Of a DNA stretch of 64,000 nucleotides, positions 41,747 through 50,094 are shown in pieces; position 1 is the stretch's first letter, and the number at the start of each line of letters is the position of its first letter. A program made the position numbers and the translations under genes. Below the pieces are notes generated by a model. It was given only the letters and a program-made list of their open reading frames with translations, was not told the DNA's origin and made no database searches. This DNA comes from Kitasatospora sp. MAP12-44 (GTDB taxonomy: Bacteria > Actinomycetota > Actinomycetes > Streptomycetales > Streptomycetaceae). The DNA is taken from the NCBI RefSeq assembly GCF_029892095.1, contig NZ_JARZAE010000004.1:3782001-3846000 (forward strand), in the 5' to 3' direction.

Positions 41747-42598
41747 GTGCCCGCAGCCCCCGCCGTCTCCCCCCGCCCGGTCCGCGACCAGGCGCACCAG
41801 GCCGGCCCGATCCAGCGCAGCGTCGAACTGGTCTCCCCCCGCTGGAGCGTGTGGGTCCTGCAGTCTCTGGCCGGCGCCGACGCGATGCGCCACGCCGATC
41901 TCCAGGCCGCGCTGCCGATGGTCAACGACACCACCCTTCACCGGCGCCTGCAGCAGATGGACGAGGCCGGCCTCGTCCACCGCAGCCGCCAGGGGCGCAC
42001 CAACAGCTACGCGCTCACCGGCGCGGGAAAGGCTCTGGAGCCGGTCCTGGACACCCTCTGGGACTGGGGGCGCCTCCACCAGGGCACCCACCAGCCCAAG
42101 GCCAGGGCCCAGGTCATCGAGGAAGCCCTCGCGCCGCTCAGCTACAGCTTCGCCACCGACATCCTGCTCGAACTGGAGCACGGGGAGGCGTACTGGTCGG
42201 ACATCCTGCAGGTGCTGCCCGCCGGCTCCGCCGGCCACCGGGTCGCTGCCTTGGAGCAGCAGGGCCTGGTGGCCCGCGACGGCGAGCCGCGCAACCAGCG
42301 CTACCACCTCACCTCCGCCGGACGCGCGCTCGAGCCGTTCTTCGACGCCGCCGAGGACTGGGCCCACGCCCACCTGCCCGGCGCACCACGCCCGCCCGCC
42401 GCCAGCCCGGCCATGGCCGCCGCCCTCGCCGCGAGCCGACCTGCGGCATCGCCGGCACCCACCGAGCAGCGGGCCGAGGCAAGCCGGGCCCAGGCGGCCC
42501 GGCTCCGCTCCGCGACCAGCCGCCTGGTCTTCTCCCACCAGCCCGAGCCCCAGCCCGCCCCGCTCATCATCAGCGCGGCCCCCGCCCGCCAGCGCTGA
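41747..42598 (+). CDS. Tandem HxlR-type winged-helix protein
   Basis: GTG at 41747 is 9 bases after GAAAGG; 283 residues. Residues 15-110 (VELVSPRWSVWVLQSLAGAD, NDTTLHRRLQQMDEAGLVHR, NSYALTGAGKALEPVLD) match the HxlR winged helix, and residues 120-215 repeat it (APLSYSFATDILLELEHGEA, HRVAALEQQGLVARDGE, RYHLTSAGRALEPFFD). Two DNA-reading heads in one chain would let a monomer act like the usual dimer. The tail ends PLIISAAPARQR. It may regulate this region. Confidence 0.7.
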   Translation: MPAAPAVSPRPVRDQAHQAGPIQRSVELVSPRWSVWVLQSLAGADAMRHADLQAALPMVNDTTLHRRLQQMDEAGLVHRSRQGRTNSYALTGAGKALEPVLDTLWDWGRLHQGTHQPKARAQVIEEALAPLSYSFATDILLELEHGEAYWSDILQVLPAGSAGHRVAALEQQGLVARDGEPRNQRYHLTSAGRALEPFFDAAEDWAHAHLPGAPRPPAASPAMAAALAASRPAASPAPTEQRAEASRAQAARLRSATSRLVFSHQPEPQPAPLIISAAPARQR

Positions 42599-42642
42599 CC
42601 ACAACCACTTTCCCAGACGGGGAGTTCGAAAGGAGGAGGACC

Positions 42643-43569
42643 ACGGCATCCCAACCTCGCAGCACCGAGCAGGTCAAGCAGTTCCTGGACCGCTCGAAGG
42701 AGTTGGCGGTGGGGCCCGTCCATCTGGCCGGCGAGACCGAGCACGGCGAGCAGCGCGTCATCACGCCGCTGACCGACGACTACGGCTGGAACCGCCAGAT
42801 GATCGGCGGCGCGGACAGCATCCTCGACAGCCCCTGCCGGCGGGTGCGCCTGGCCCACGTGCCCTCCGGCTCGTTCTACGCGGCGGCGTGGATCATCAAC
42901 GCCGCGCCAGGTCCGATGCACCAGCCGGTCTGGCAGGGAGCCTTCGACTTCGGCACCCCGCCCGAATTGGTGGCCGCCCTGACCGACCGCCTCGCCGCCG
43001 ACCTCGCCGACGGCGGCCTGCTGGCACTCCACGGCAACCGCCACCCCCACCAGGCGATCGGCCAGCTGGAGCGCGCCGGCTGGAACCGCTCACGCGACCC
43101 CAACGGCACCGGCCGCGTCCTCACTCTGGACGAACTGTGGGACAGCGACCTGCTGTACAGCTCACCCGACGAGCTGCTCTCCGTGCGTCGCCGCTCCCAT
43201 ATCGGCTCGTGGGAAGACGAATTGACCAGAGGGCCGGAGGCGTGGGAGATCACCGCCGGCCCCGCGGCGGGACAGGATTCGGCGGGCCGGCTGTGGCGGG
43301 CCACGTTCACCTCCGCCACCCCCACCCACCTCGTTCGCGAACTCACCGCCGCACTGACCAACCCCATGCCCGTCTTCCGCGACCAGGCCGACCTCGACCA
43401 CCGGCCGGAAGTCGAACCGTTCCTGGTCACGACCGCCAACTTCACCCGCACCGCAAGCGATCGAGCCAAAGCCGCGCGCGCTACCCGCCTCTCCGGCCCG
43501 GTCACCCCGGCCGTCGGCGCCGCGCACCAGCACCCGCCAACTGGCCACCAGCCCAAGCAAACCCGCTGA
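42643..43569 (+). CDS. DUF317 domain protein, probable ACG start
   Basis: AAAGGAGG stands 6 bases before ACG at 42643 (TASQPRSTEQVKQFLDRSKE); no ATG, GTG or TTG occurs in this frame between the end of the previous gene and the first domain. The 308-residue product holds two DUF317 units: VGPVHLAGETEHGEQRVI with DSPCRRVRLAHVPSG and VWQGAFDFGTPPELVAAL, then LWRATFTSATPTHLVRELT. The tail AKAARATRLSGPVTPAVG ends QTR. Function unknown. Confidence 0.7.
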   Translation, partial: TASQPRSTEQVKQFLDRSKELAVGPVHLAGETEHGEQRVITPLTDDYGWNRQMIGGADSILDSPCRRVRLAHVPSGSFYAAAWIINAAPGPMHQPVWQGAFDFGTPPELVAALTDRLAADLADGGLLALHGNRHPHQAIGQLERAGWNRSRDPNGTGRVLTLDELWDSDLLYSSPDELLSVRRRSHIGSWEDELTRGPEAWEITAGPAAGQDSAGRLWRATFTSATPTHLVRELTAALTNPMPVFRDQADLDHRPEVEPFLVTTANFTRTASDRAKAARATRLSGPVTPAVGAAHQHPPTGHQPKQTR

Positions 43570-43613
43570 CCGTGCGCCCACCCGCCAGCACGACGACGAA
43601 GGACACCGCCGCC

Positions 43614-44139
43614 TTGAACCCCGACCACCAGACGCTGTCCGAGCCGAGCGACGCCTTCCCGACCGGCGACCCGTGGGCCGACCCTGGCCACCGCCTCGAC
43701 CTGCCCGGCCGAACTCGCCCAGACGATCAGCGGCGACGCCGAGCACCTCGCCGACCTGGCCGACGTACTCGACCAGGCCCTCGACGACGCCGAACCGGCC
43801 CGCCAACTGGGCGCGGACCTCCTGACCGCCCTGGTCACGCTGAGCATCACCTGCGCCAACGCCGCCGCCACCGCCGACCTGTCCAACCCGCCGACCCACG
43901 AGGCGATCAGCGCGCTGCGCAGCCTGGAATCCGCCGCCTGCGGCGTTCTGGCCGCCGCCGGGGTTCTGACCACCGGCCTCGAACAGGCCCCATCCGGCGC
44001 GGAGGCCGGCGACGGCGTCCGGCAGCTGCGGGCCAGGGCAGCGGGGATCGTCCGGCAGGCACACGGACACGTGATGGCCGCCGCCACCGCGCTGGACCCC
44101 GCACTCCCGCCGCCCGCGGGCCCGTCCTGCCGTCTGTGA
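43614..44139 (+). pseudogene. Helical accessory gene, frameshifted
   Basis: TTG at 43614 behind GAAGGA opens LNPDHQTLSEPSDAFPTGDP. After about 30 residues the helical body continues in another frame (AELAQTISGDAEHLADLADV, DLLTALVTLSITCANAAATA, LRARAAGIVRQAHGHVMAAA) to TGA at 44137-44139. Removing one C from the CCC run at 43704-43706 joins the two readings as LDLPAELAQT. Either the gene is broken or the base call is wrong. Confidence 0.55.
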
Positions 44140-44169
44140 CCCCGCCACCTCAACCCTTGGAACGCGCCC

Positions 44170-45402
44170 CTGCTCCCCGCATCCGACACCGCCACCCCAA
44201 CCTCCCCTGAAGCTTGGCTCGTTGAGCGGCACGGCTTCCGTTCCGTCCTGGCCACCCGCTACGTGGCCCCGCTGCTGCTGGGCACGCTGGTGGGCCGGCT
44301 GCCCACCGCGATGGCGCCGATCGCGCTGCTGCTCGCGGTGCGCGCCGCCGGCGGCGGCATCGCGCTGGGCGGCACCATGGCCGCCCTGTACGGGCTGGCG
44401 GCAGCACTCGGCCAGCCGCTGCTGGGCCGCATGGTCGACCGCACCGTCCTGGCCCCGGTCGCCGCCACCGGGGCGGCGGTCAGCGGCGCGGCATTCATCG
44501 CGCTCGCTGTCACCGACCCGGCCCGCCACCCGGTGTGGGCGGGCGCCCTCGCGGCGGTCGCCGGTCTGTTCACCCCGCCGCTCGAGGCCGGGCTGCGTGC
44601 CAGGTGGGCCCACCTCGTCCCGGACCCCGTCCGGCAGCGGGCCGCGTACACGCTGGACTCCACCAGCCAGGAGATCGTGTTCGTGGCCGGCCCCCTCGCC
44701 GCGACCGCCCTCGCCCAGCTGCTCTCGTCGAGGGCCGTGCTCGTGGCGTGCGCGATAGTCGGCCTGTACGGCGCGCTGACGGTCGCCTTCTGCCCGCCGT
44801 CCTACCGGTGGCGGCCCGAGCGCCACCCGGCGCACTGGCTCGGGCCACTGCGCTCGCGCGGCCTGCTGCTGGTCCTGGCCGCGATGGCGTTCCTCGGCAC
44901 CACCTTCGGCTCCTTCACGATGCTGGCCCTGGACCTGGCCACACGTCAGCACAACGGCTGGCTGACCGGCCTGCTGCCCGGCGCGTTCTCGGCCGGCAGC
45001 CTCGCCGGCGGCGTCCTCTACGCCCGCCGGACCTGGCCCGGCTCTACCGCCCACCACCTGGTGCTCGCCTCGGCCGGCTTCGCCGCGGGCTTCCTGCCGC
45101 TGCTCGCCCCTCTTCCGCCGGCAGCCGCCGTCGCGCTGGCCGTGCTCCCAGGTCTGTTCCTGGCGCCGATGCTCACCACCGTGTTCGTCCTGCTGGACCG
45201 GCTGGCACCGCTCGGCACCGCGACCGAGGCCGCCGCGTGGATGATCGCCGTGATCGGCGTCGGCCAAGCCGCGGGAACCTCCCTGGCCGGACACCTCTGC
45301 GCCGACGGGCCGCTCGCCGCCGCCGCGGTGCCCGCTCTCGCCGCCGCCAGCACCGCCTGCCTCCTCGCGGCCGGACGCCGCCTGCTCACCACTTCTTCCT
45401 GA
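44170..45402 (+). CDS. MFS-type efflux transporter, probable CTG start
   Basis: CTG at 44170 follows a weak GGAA site and gives LLPASDTATPTSPEAWLVER; the first canonical codon, GTG at 44263, lies inside the first membrane helix (FRSVLATRYVAPLLLGTL), so the true start is upstream. The 410-residue product has about 12 hydrophobic helices and the MFS loop motif GQPLLGRMVDRT (G-x-x-x-G-x-x-x-DR type). It would expel a small molecule using the proton gradient; the substrate cannot be deduced. With the HAD gene it forms a small metabolic or resistance cargo. Confidence 0.75.
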   Translation: MLPASDTATPTSPEAWLVERHGFRSVLATRYVAPLLLGTLVGRLPTAMAPIALLLAVRAAGGGIALGGTMAALYGLAAALGQPLLGRMVDRTVLAPVAATGAAVSGAAFIALAVTDPARHPVWAGALAAVAGLFTPPLEAGLRARWAHLVPDPVRQRAAYTLDSTSQEIVFVAGPLAATALAQLLSSRAVLVACAIVGLYGALTVAFCPPSYRWRPERHPAHWLGPLRSRGLLLVLAAMAFLGTTFGSFTMLALDLATRQHNGWLTGLLPGAFSAGSLAGGVLYARRTWPGSTAHHLVLASAGFAAGFLPLLAPLPPAAAVALAVLPGLFLAPMLTTVFVLLDRLAPLGTATEAAAWMIAVIGVGQAAGTSLAGHLCADGPLAAAAVPALAAASTACLLAAGRRLLTTSS

Positions 45403-45429
45403 CCCCAACTCTGCGACAAGGGAACCTGC

Positions 45430-46128
45430 TTGACCCATTCGACCAGCACCACCATCGCCCCGATCCGCATCGTCTGGGACTGGAACGGCACCCTGCGGGA
45501 CGACCTCGACGACCACGTCGCCGCGCTCAACGCCACACTCCCCGCCCTCGGCGCCGCCCCCGTGTCCCGCGAGACCTACCAGGCCGAGCACCGGGTGCCC
45601 ATCCCGCGCTTCTACGAGGCGCTGCTCGGCCGGCCGATCACCGAGGACGAGTGGAAGGCCAGCGACGCCGCGTTCCTCGACGTCCTCGCTCGGCGGCCAG
45701 TCCGCCTGCGCAGCGGTGCGCGGCAGCTGATGCTGCGCCTTCGGGCCCGCGGGCTGGGGCAGAGCCTGCTGTCGCTGGCCCCGCACGAGGTACTCGTCAA
45801 GGAGGTCGCGCAGGTCGGGATCGGCGGGCTGCTGGAGCGCGTCGAAGGGCGCACCAGTTCCTCCGGCGGCACCAAGGGCATGGCGCTGGCGGCCCATCTG
45901 GAGGCGCTCGGGCCGCACGTCGACCCGTCCCGGGTGCTGGTGATCGGCGACTCCCTCGACGATGCCGCCGCCGCGCGCGCCGTCGGCGCATTCCCGGTGC
46001 TGTACTCCGGCGGCCTGCACTCGGCCGAGCGGCTCACTGTCGCCGGCGTGCCGCTCGTGGACACGCTCGAGGACGCCGTCGCCACCGGCATCGCCGCCCT
46101 CGCCCACCAGCAGCTCACCGCCGCCTGA
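45430..46128 (+). CDS. HAD-superfamily hydrolase
   Basis: TTG at 45430 follows AGGGAA; 232 residues. Motif I is IRIVWDWNGTLRDD (Asp nucleophile in D-W-N-G-T), a cap region spans about residues 35-95, motif II is near SLLSLAPH, a Lys lies in GGTKGMALAAH, and motif IV is VLVIGDSLDDAAAA. This is the phosphoglycolate-phosphatase-like subgroup acting on small phosphoesters. Substrate unknown. It lacks the arginine tail, so it may be ordinary cargo. Confidence 0.75.
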   Translation: MTHSTSTTIAPIRIVWDWNGTLRDDLDDHVAALNATLPALGAAPVSRETYQAEHRVPIPRFYEALLGRPITEDEWKASDAAFLDVLARRPVRLRSGARQLMLRLRARGLGQSLLSLAPHEVLVKEVAQVGIGGLLERVEGRTSSSGGTKGMALAAHLEALGPHVDPSRVLVIGDSLDDAAAARAVGAFPVLYSGGLHSAERLTVAGVPLVDTLEDAVATGIAALAHQQLTAA

Positions 46129-46179
46129 TCCAGGCCGCCGCTCCACCGCGCCAATCCCGACACGACTTCAGGAGTTCCC

Positions 46180-47421
46180 ATCGGTACCTGGGGAATCGGC
46201 CCCTTCGACAGCGACCACGCCGGCGAGTTCGCCACCGAGGTCGACACCGCCCCCGCGCAAGACCGCGCCGCGGTGATCCGCGGCCGACTCGCCCGCGTAA
46301 CCTCCGGGCCGCCGCTGGTCGACTCGTACGAGGGCGACGAGGCCGTCGCCGCGGCTGCCCTGGTCGCCGCGCAGTGCCCGGGCGGCACCCCGGTCACCTC
46401 GGGACACCGCCCGAGGAAGCCGATCCCGACTCTGCCGCCCGAGCTGCGCCCGCTCGCCGCCAAGGCCCTCGACCGTGTCCTCGCCGACGCACAGGGCCGC
46501 GTCGACTCTTGGACCGATGCCGTGGACCTGGGCGAGCGCTGGCTGAGCTCGGTCGTACGGCTGCGCATGGTCCTCGACCCGGAGACCAGGCCGGTGGTGG
46601 CGTACACGCCGCGGCCGGTCAAGCTCAAGGCCACCGACGTCGGCACCCGGATGGTCCACCAGACGCTGGGAGTCGACCACATCCGCTCCCTTCCGGGTAC
46701 CGACGACGGCGGCCCACTCGGCGAGCTCCTCGAGCAACTCGCCCGCACCGCCGTCCGTATGGACCACGTTCAGGACAACCTCGTCAGCCTCGCCAGGATG
46801 ATCCAGCGGGACATGCAGGAGGTCATCGACGGCCGGGACGTCGACCAGCCGCAGACCCGCGGCGTCGTCGGCTCCGCCGCGCTCTCCCTCGACCTGCTGG
46901 TGGCCCGCCGCGCCGAACTCCACGAACGCCTCACCGGGCTCACCGAGACCTACCGCTCCCTCTCCACCTGGACTGCCGCAGCCCAGCCAGCGGCGCCGGC
47001 CCCAGCCGAGAAGGCGAGCGCGAACAAGGCACCGGACAATCCGGTCACGCTCACCTCGACCCAGGAGAAGGCGCTGGCGGCCATCGCCACGGGCAACGTA
47101 CTGCTGCACGAGGGCGGTCGCCTCGGCGCCTGGATCGTCCACGCCCCGCGCGGCGTGCGGATCACCAACGCCACCCTGAACGCCCTGTTCAGCAAGGAGC
47201 TGGCGAACCGCGACACGTCGACCAGCCTGTACGTCGGACAGAAGATCTACCTCACGCCGGACGGCCATGAGCGACATGCGGCGCTGTCCGCATCGACCCG
47301 CGCCAGTGCCGCCCGCACCCGCTCAACCCAGGCCCCGAGCAGCCCCGGGACGCAGGAGGAGCTGGCCGTCGTCTCCGCCACGCCCGTCCTGTCCCAGGCC
47401 GTCGAGCGGAGTGCCCGTTGA
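46180..47421 (+). CDS. DUF4259 multidomain protein, start codon ATC
   Basis: AGGAG lies 5 bases before ATC at 46180, which opens IGTWGIGPFDSDHAGEF. DUF4259 proteins begin MGxWGxGPFD-x-D, so ATC occupies the Met position; the first canonical codon (ATG 46273) would delete the conserved motif. The product is 413 residues: DUF4259 to about 115 (ALVAAQCPGGTPV), a helical domain 145-255 (VHQTLGVDHIRSLPG, LGELLEQLARTAVRMDHVQD) related to the next gene, and a possible DNA-binding domain 285-370 (LTSTQEKALAAIATG, GVRITNATLNALFSKEL, TSTSLYVGQKIYLT). Tail SAARTRSTQAPSS. Confidence 0.75.
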   Translation: MGTWGIGPFDSDHAGEFATEVDTAPAQDRAAVIRGRLARVTSGPPLVDSYEGDEAVAAAALVAAQCPGGTPVTSGHRPRKPIPTLPPELRPLAAKALDRVLADAQGRVDSWTDAVDLGERWLSSVVRLRMVLDPETRPVVAYTPRPVKLKATDVGTRMVHQTLGVDHIRSLPGTDDGGPLGELLEQLARTAVRMDHVQDNLVSLARMIQRDMQEVIDGRDVDQPQTRGVVGSAALSLDLLVARRAELHERLTGLTETYRSLSTWTAAAQPAAPAPAEKASANKAPDNPVTLTSTQEKALAAIATGNVLLHEGGRLGAWIVHAPRGVRITNATLNALFSKELANRDTSTSLYVGQKIYLTPDGHERHAALSASTRASAARTRSTQAPSSPGTQEELAVVSATPVLSQAVERSAR

Positions 47422-47993
47422 CCGCGACCGACACACCTGGCAGCTCATCACCGACCCTGACGGTGGCCGGGCCGCCGGCGCTCGCGGGGCGCCGCATGGT
47501 CCAGGACAAGCTCGGGATCGACACCCGGGATCTGCGGCGCCTGCACCCCGGACTCGACGGCCCCGGCGCGCTGGCCGACCAGATGGAGCGTCAGGCACGG
47601 GATCTCGACCAACTCGACCACCAGCTGCGCAGGCTGGCGTCGGACGCCCTGGACCGCCTTCGCGCGATCACTCGGGGCGACCATTCACCGATCCAGTCCC
47701 ACGGTGTTCTGCGAATCCTTGGCTCGGACATTGAGACCACTGGCGCACGGTTCGACCAGGCCCGGCACGGGCTGGAAGCAACGATCGCCTCCTACCGGCA
47801 GGCCAAGGCCGAGCAGCTGGCACCAGTACCTCTCGGCCGCCCAGCCGCCGTCGGCCAGGGCCGCAGTACTGCCGCTCTGACCCGCAGCACGCCCGCTGAC
47901 CTGCCCACCGCGACGGCACTCGGCACCGAGGGCGCCCAACTCCGGCCGTCTCGGCCGCAGCAGGCCAGCCCGCCGGGCAACCGCCAACACTGA
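47418..47993 (+). CDS. Helical protein related to the middle domain of its neighbour
   Basis: TTG at 47418 overlaps the previous stop (TTGA); 191 residues. MVQDKLGIDTRDLRRLHPGL, MERQARDLDQLDHQLRRLAS and ARHGLEATIASYRQAKAEQL line up with the middle domain of the DUF4259 protein (MVHQTLGVDHIRSLPG). The tail STAALTRSTPADLPTATAL ends in His. Translational coupling suggests the two act together. Confidence 0.6.
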   Translation: MTATDTPGSSSPTLTVAGPPALAGRRMVQDKLGIDTRDLRRLHPGLDGPGALADQMERQARDLDQLDHQLRRLASDALDRLRAITRGDHSPIQSHGVLRILGSDIETTGARFDQARHGLEATIASYRQAKAEQLAPVPLGRPAAVGQGRSTAALTRSTPADLPTATALGTEGAQLRPSRPQQASPPGNRQH

Positions 47994-48032
47994 CCGGTCC
48001 GACGTATCGCCCAACCGCAAGGAGCACTCCCT

Positions 48033-48848
48033 CTGCCCACCTATCCGGCCCGGCACATCCAGCAGGCCCTGCGCATCCTCGCCCCGCCCGGCACGGTCCG
48101 CGTCATCCTGGCCGTCCGCGACCGGGAGGTCAACGGCCGAAGCGGTCCCGCCGTGGACCCCAGCCGCAGTCCCGACTACTCCACCGGCCTGGGCACCGCC
48201 GAGACCGCCGACCACGTCCGACGCCTGCAGCACCACGGCCTGCTGACGCCCACCAGCACCACGGGCAGCAGCGACGTGCTGGACCAGCAGGCCACCACCC
48301 AAAGCGCCCGCGACCTGTGGCCGGTGTGGTCGAGCGCCTACATGTGGGCTCACAAGTACCGCGCTCCCGTGGGGCCCGGCCCGGTCGCAGTCCCGATCGA
48401 GGACACGCTTCGGCTGATCGACCATCCGCTGACCAGCGCGCTGCTGCCCCGGCTGCGGCAGGCCCAGGCCACCGAGGAGGATCTCGCGAAGCCGCTGACC
48501 ACCGCTGGCCTGGCCGAGTTGGACGGCCATCTCGACCTGCTGCACGAGGCATCGGTCATCAGCAGGCCCTCGCGGCGCTTCGGCGGGCCCCAGGCCCTCG
48601 TCCGGATCACTGATGCCGGAAGGGGACTGGCGGACGTGCAGGTTCGCCTCGAGGACTGGTGGCACCAGCACTCGATCTCCACAGCGCCCGACGCCGCTTC
48701 AGCTCTGGCCGCTCTGGCCAGCGCGACCAGGGCAGACAGCGCCCGTACGCGCACCGTCGGCGTCCTCGCTGCGGACCCGCCCACCAGTGAGCAGGCGCCC
48801 GCCGTCATCTCGTCCGGCCCCGGCCAGCCACCGGCGCAGCGCCGCTGA
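48033..48848 (+). CDS. Winged-helix-like accessory protein, probable CTG start
   Basis: AAGGAG lies 8 bases before CTG at 48033 (LPTYPARHIQQALRILAPPG); the first GTG (48153) is after the first helices. The 271-residue product has two regions resembling HxlR heads: residues 5-75 (IQQALRILAPPGTVRVILAV, TADHVRRLQHHGLLTPTS) and 130-210 (ALLPRLRQAQATEEDLA, LLHEASVISRPSRRFGG, LVRITDAGRGLADVQ). A DNA-binding role is inferred. Tail DSARTRTVGVLAADPPTS, ending AQRR. Confidence 0.55.
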   Translation: MPTYPARHIQQALRILAPPGTVRVILAVRDREVNGRSGPAVDPSRSPDYSTGLGTAETADHVRRLQHHGLLTPTSTTGSSDVLDQQATTQSARDLWPVWSSAYMWAHKYRAPVGPGPVAVPIEDTLRLIDHPLTSALLPRLRQAQATEEDLAKPLTTAGLAELDGHLDLLHEASVISRPSRRFGGPQALVRITDAGRGLADVQVRLEDWWHQHSISTAPDAASALAALASATRADSARTRTVGVLAADPPTSEQAPAVISSGPGQPPAQRR

Positions 48849-48879
48849 CCCGACGTACCACTCCGGCCCAGGACTTCGC

Positions 48880-49653
48880 ATAGACCTCGACGAACTCGAC
48901 CTCCGCCTCGACGATCTCACCGCCGCTTCCCCGGCGGATGCCGACACCGAGAGCAAACTCGCCCTCAGTGCGACGGAACTGCACGTGCTGGCTGAGCAGC
49001 ACACCGCACATCCGCACAGCGCCGATCTGACCGACAGCTACCTGGTTGCCTTCGACAGCGCCGCGATCTACGGCATGTTCCCCGGAGCTCGGCAGATCGC
49101 CGCCATTCACATCGCCCGGGACCTGGCCGTCGGCACCTACCGGGCCGATGTTGCCTACCTGCCGTTCGAGTCCCTGGCCCAGCACTGGCTCATCCAGCGC
49201 GGAGCCGCGCCGGACCGGTTCCGCGCCAACGAGGACATGGCCCAGACTCCGGCGGACGCCACGACCCGCGCGATCGAGCAGCGGCTGCGCGACTTCGGGC
49301 ACCGCTACCGGATCGTCGACGACTACACGTACGAGAGCGCCCCGTTCACGACGTGGATCCTGGCCCAGGACGCCCACCCCGACGACCCGGCCTTGCCGTT
49401 CCGGATCTTCGTCCAGGAGAGCGTCGAGGGCACCGACAGCTACACGCTGCGCGAAGGCGTCTTCCCCAGCCAAGACGCCGCCCGCGACTGGCTGGACGAC
49501 CCGAGCGCGCCCCTTCCCGTCGCGCCGGCGACGCCCTCCGCCCGCTCCATCGCTGCCCGCACGCGCACCGGCCCGGTCCTGCAGGGCACACCGCCCCCAG
49601 CACCGCTCACCCCACCCGCCGCGACCCGCGACCCCCGCCCACCGCGCCGCTGA
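48880..49653 (+). CDS. Accessory protein of a four-member family (member 4), probable ATA start
   Basis: CAGGA lies 6 bases before ATA at 48880 (IDLDELDLRLDDLTAAS); the frame upstream overlaps the previous gene and carries no signal. The 257-residue product shows the family order: IAAIHIARDLAVGTYRADV, LAQHWLIQRGAAPDRFRANE, AIEQRLRDFGHRYRIVDDYT, FTTWILAQDAHPDDP, SYTLREGVFPSQDAARDWL. Tail AARTRTGPVLQGTPPPA, ending PRR. Confidence 0.6.
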   Translation: MDLDELDLRLDDLTAASPADADTESKLALSATELHVLAEQHTAHPHSADLTDSYLVAFDSAAIYGMFPGARQIAAIHIARDLAVGTYRADVAYLPFESLAQHWLIQRGAAPDRFRANEDMAQTPADATTRAIEQRLRDFGHRYRIVDDYTYESAPFTTWILAQDAHPDDPALPFRIFVQESVEGTDSYTLREGVFPSQDAARDWLDDPSAPLPVAPATPSARSIAARTRTGPVLQGTPPPAPLTPPAATRDPRPPRR

Positions 49654-49698
49654 ACGCCCGCCCCGCACCTGCACCCGCACCCGGAAGGACCATCAGCC

Positions 49699-50094
49699 AT
49701 CACCCACCGCAGCGACGCCGACCAGCAGCCCCCGCCCGCCACCCTCAAGCGCCGCCCCCGCACCCGGGAGAGGCGAAGCATCCGGCGCAGCGCCGGCTTC
49801 ACGCCCGCCGCGTTCGAGGTCATCTGCGCCCGCGCGGCCCAAGAGGGCCTGGCACCGTCGGGGTTCATCGCGGACGCCGCGCTGGCCGCGGCGCTGTCCG
49901 CCGAGCCGCTCCGCCGGCCGGAAGCCGACCCTCGCCGCCCGCTCGTCGAGGCCCTGGAATCGGTGGCGTCCGAACTCCGCTGCGCCGCCCAGGCCGTGGA
50001 GGCGTCTAGCGGTGAGGGTGACACCGTCGGCGTGCTCGCCTCGGTTGCTCGGCACACCTACGACGTGCTCGACACCGTGATGGAGGCCGCGTGA
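49699..50094 (+). CDS. MobC-like relaxosome accessory protein, probable ATC start
   Basis: GGAAGGA lies 9 bases before ATC at 49699 (ITHRSDADQQPPPATLKRRP); no canonical start exists before the conserved part, so standard calling misses the gene. The 131-residue product has a basic N-terminus (RRPRTRERRSIRRSAGF), then FTPAAFEVICARAAQEGLAP and SGFIADAAL, the ribbon-helix-helix pattern of MobC proteins that help the relaxase open oriT, then LVEALESVASELRCAAQAVE. The stop overlaps the relaxase start (GTGA). OriT is expected nearby upstream, but I see no clear inverted repeat. Confidence 0.7.
   Translation: MTHRSDADQQPPPATLKRRPRTRERRSIRRSAGFTPAAFEVICARAAQEGLAPSGFIADAALAAALSAEPLRRPEADPRRPLVEALESVASELRCAAQAVEASSGEGDTVGVLASVARHTYDVLDTVMEAA

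Noticed and set aside
40658..42598. A 646-codon plus-strand frame starting at 40658
   Set aside because: Only the part after GTG 41747 shows the HxlR pattern and a ribosome-binding site; the first 360 codons overlap two other genes in another frame.
43162..46146. A 994-codon minus-strand open frame across the MFS and HAD genes
   Set aside because: Same cause: the plus strand has recognisable transporter and hydrolase motifs, and the minus frame has none.
49500..49700. A search for oriT just before the MobC gene
   Set aside because: I found no convincing inverted repeat or AT-rich nick region, so no oriT is claimed.
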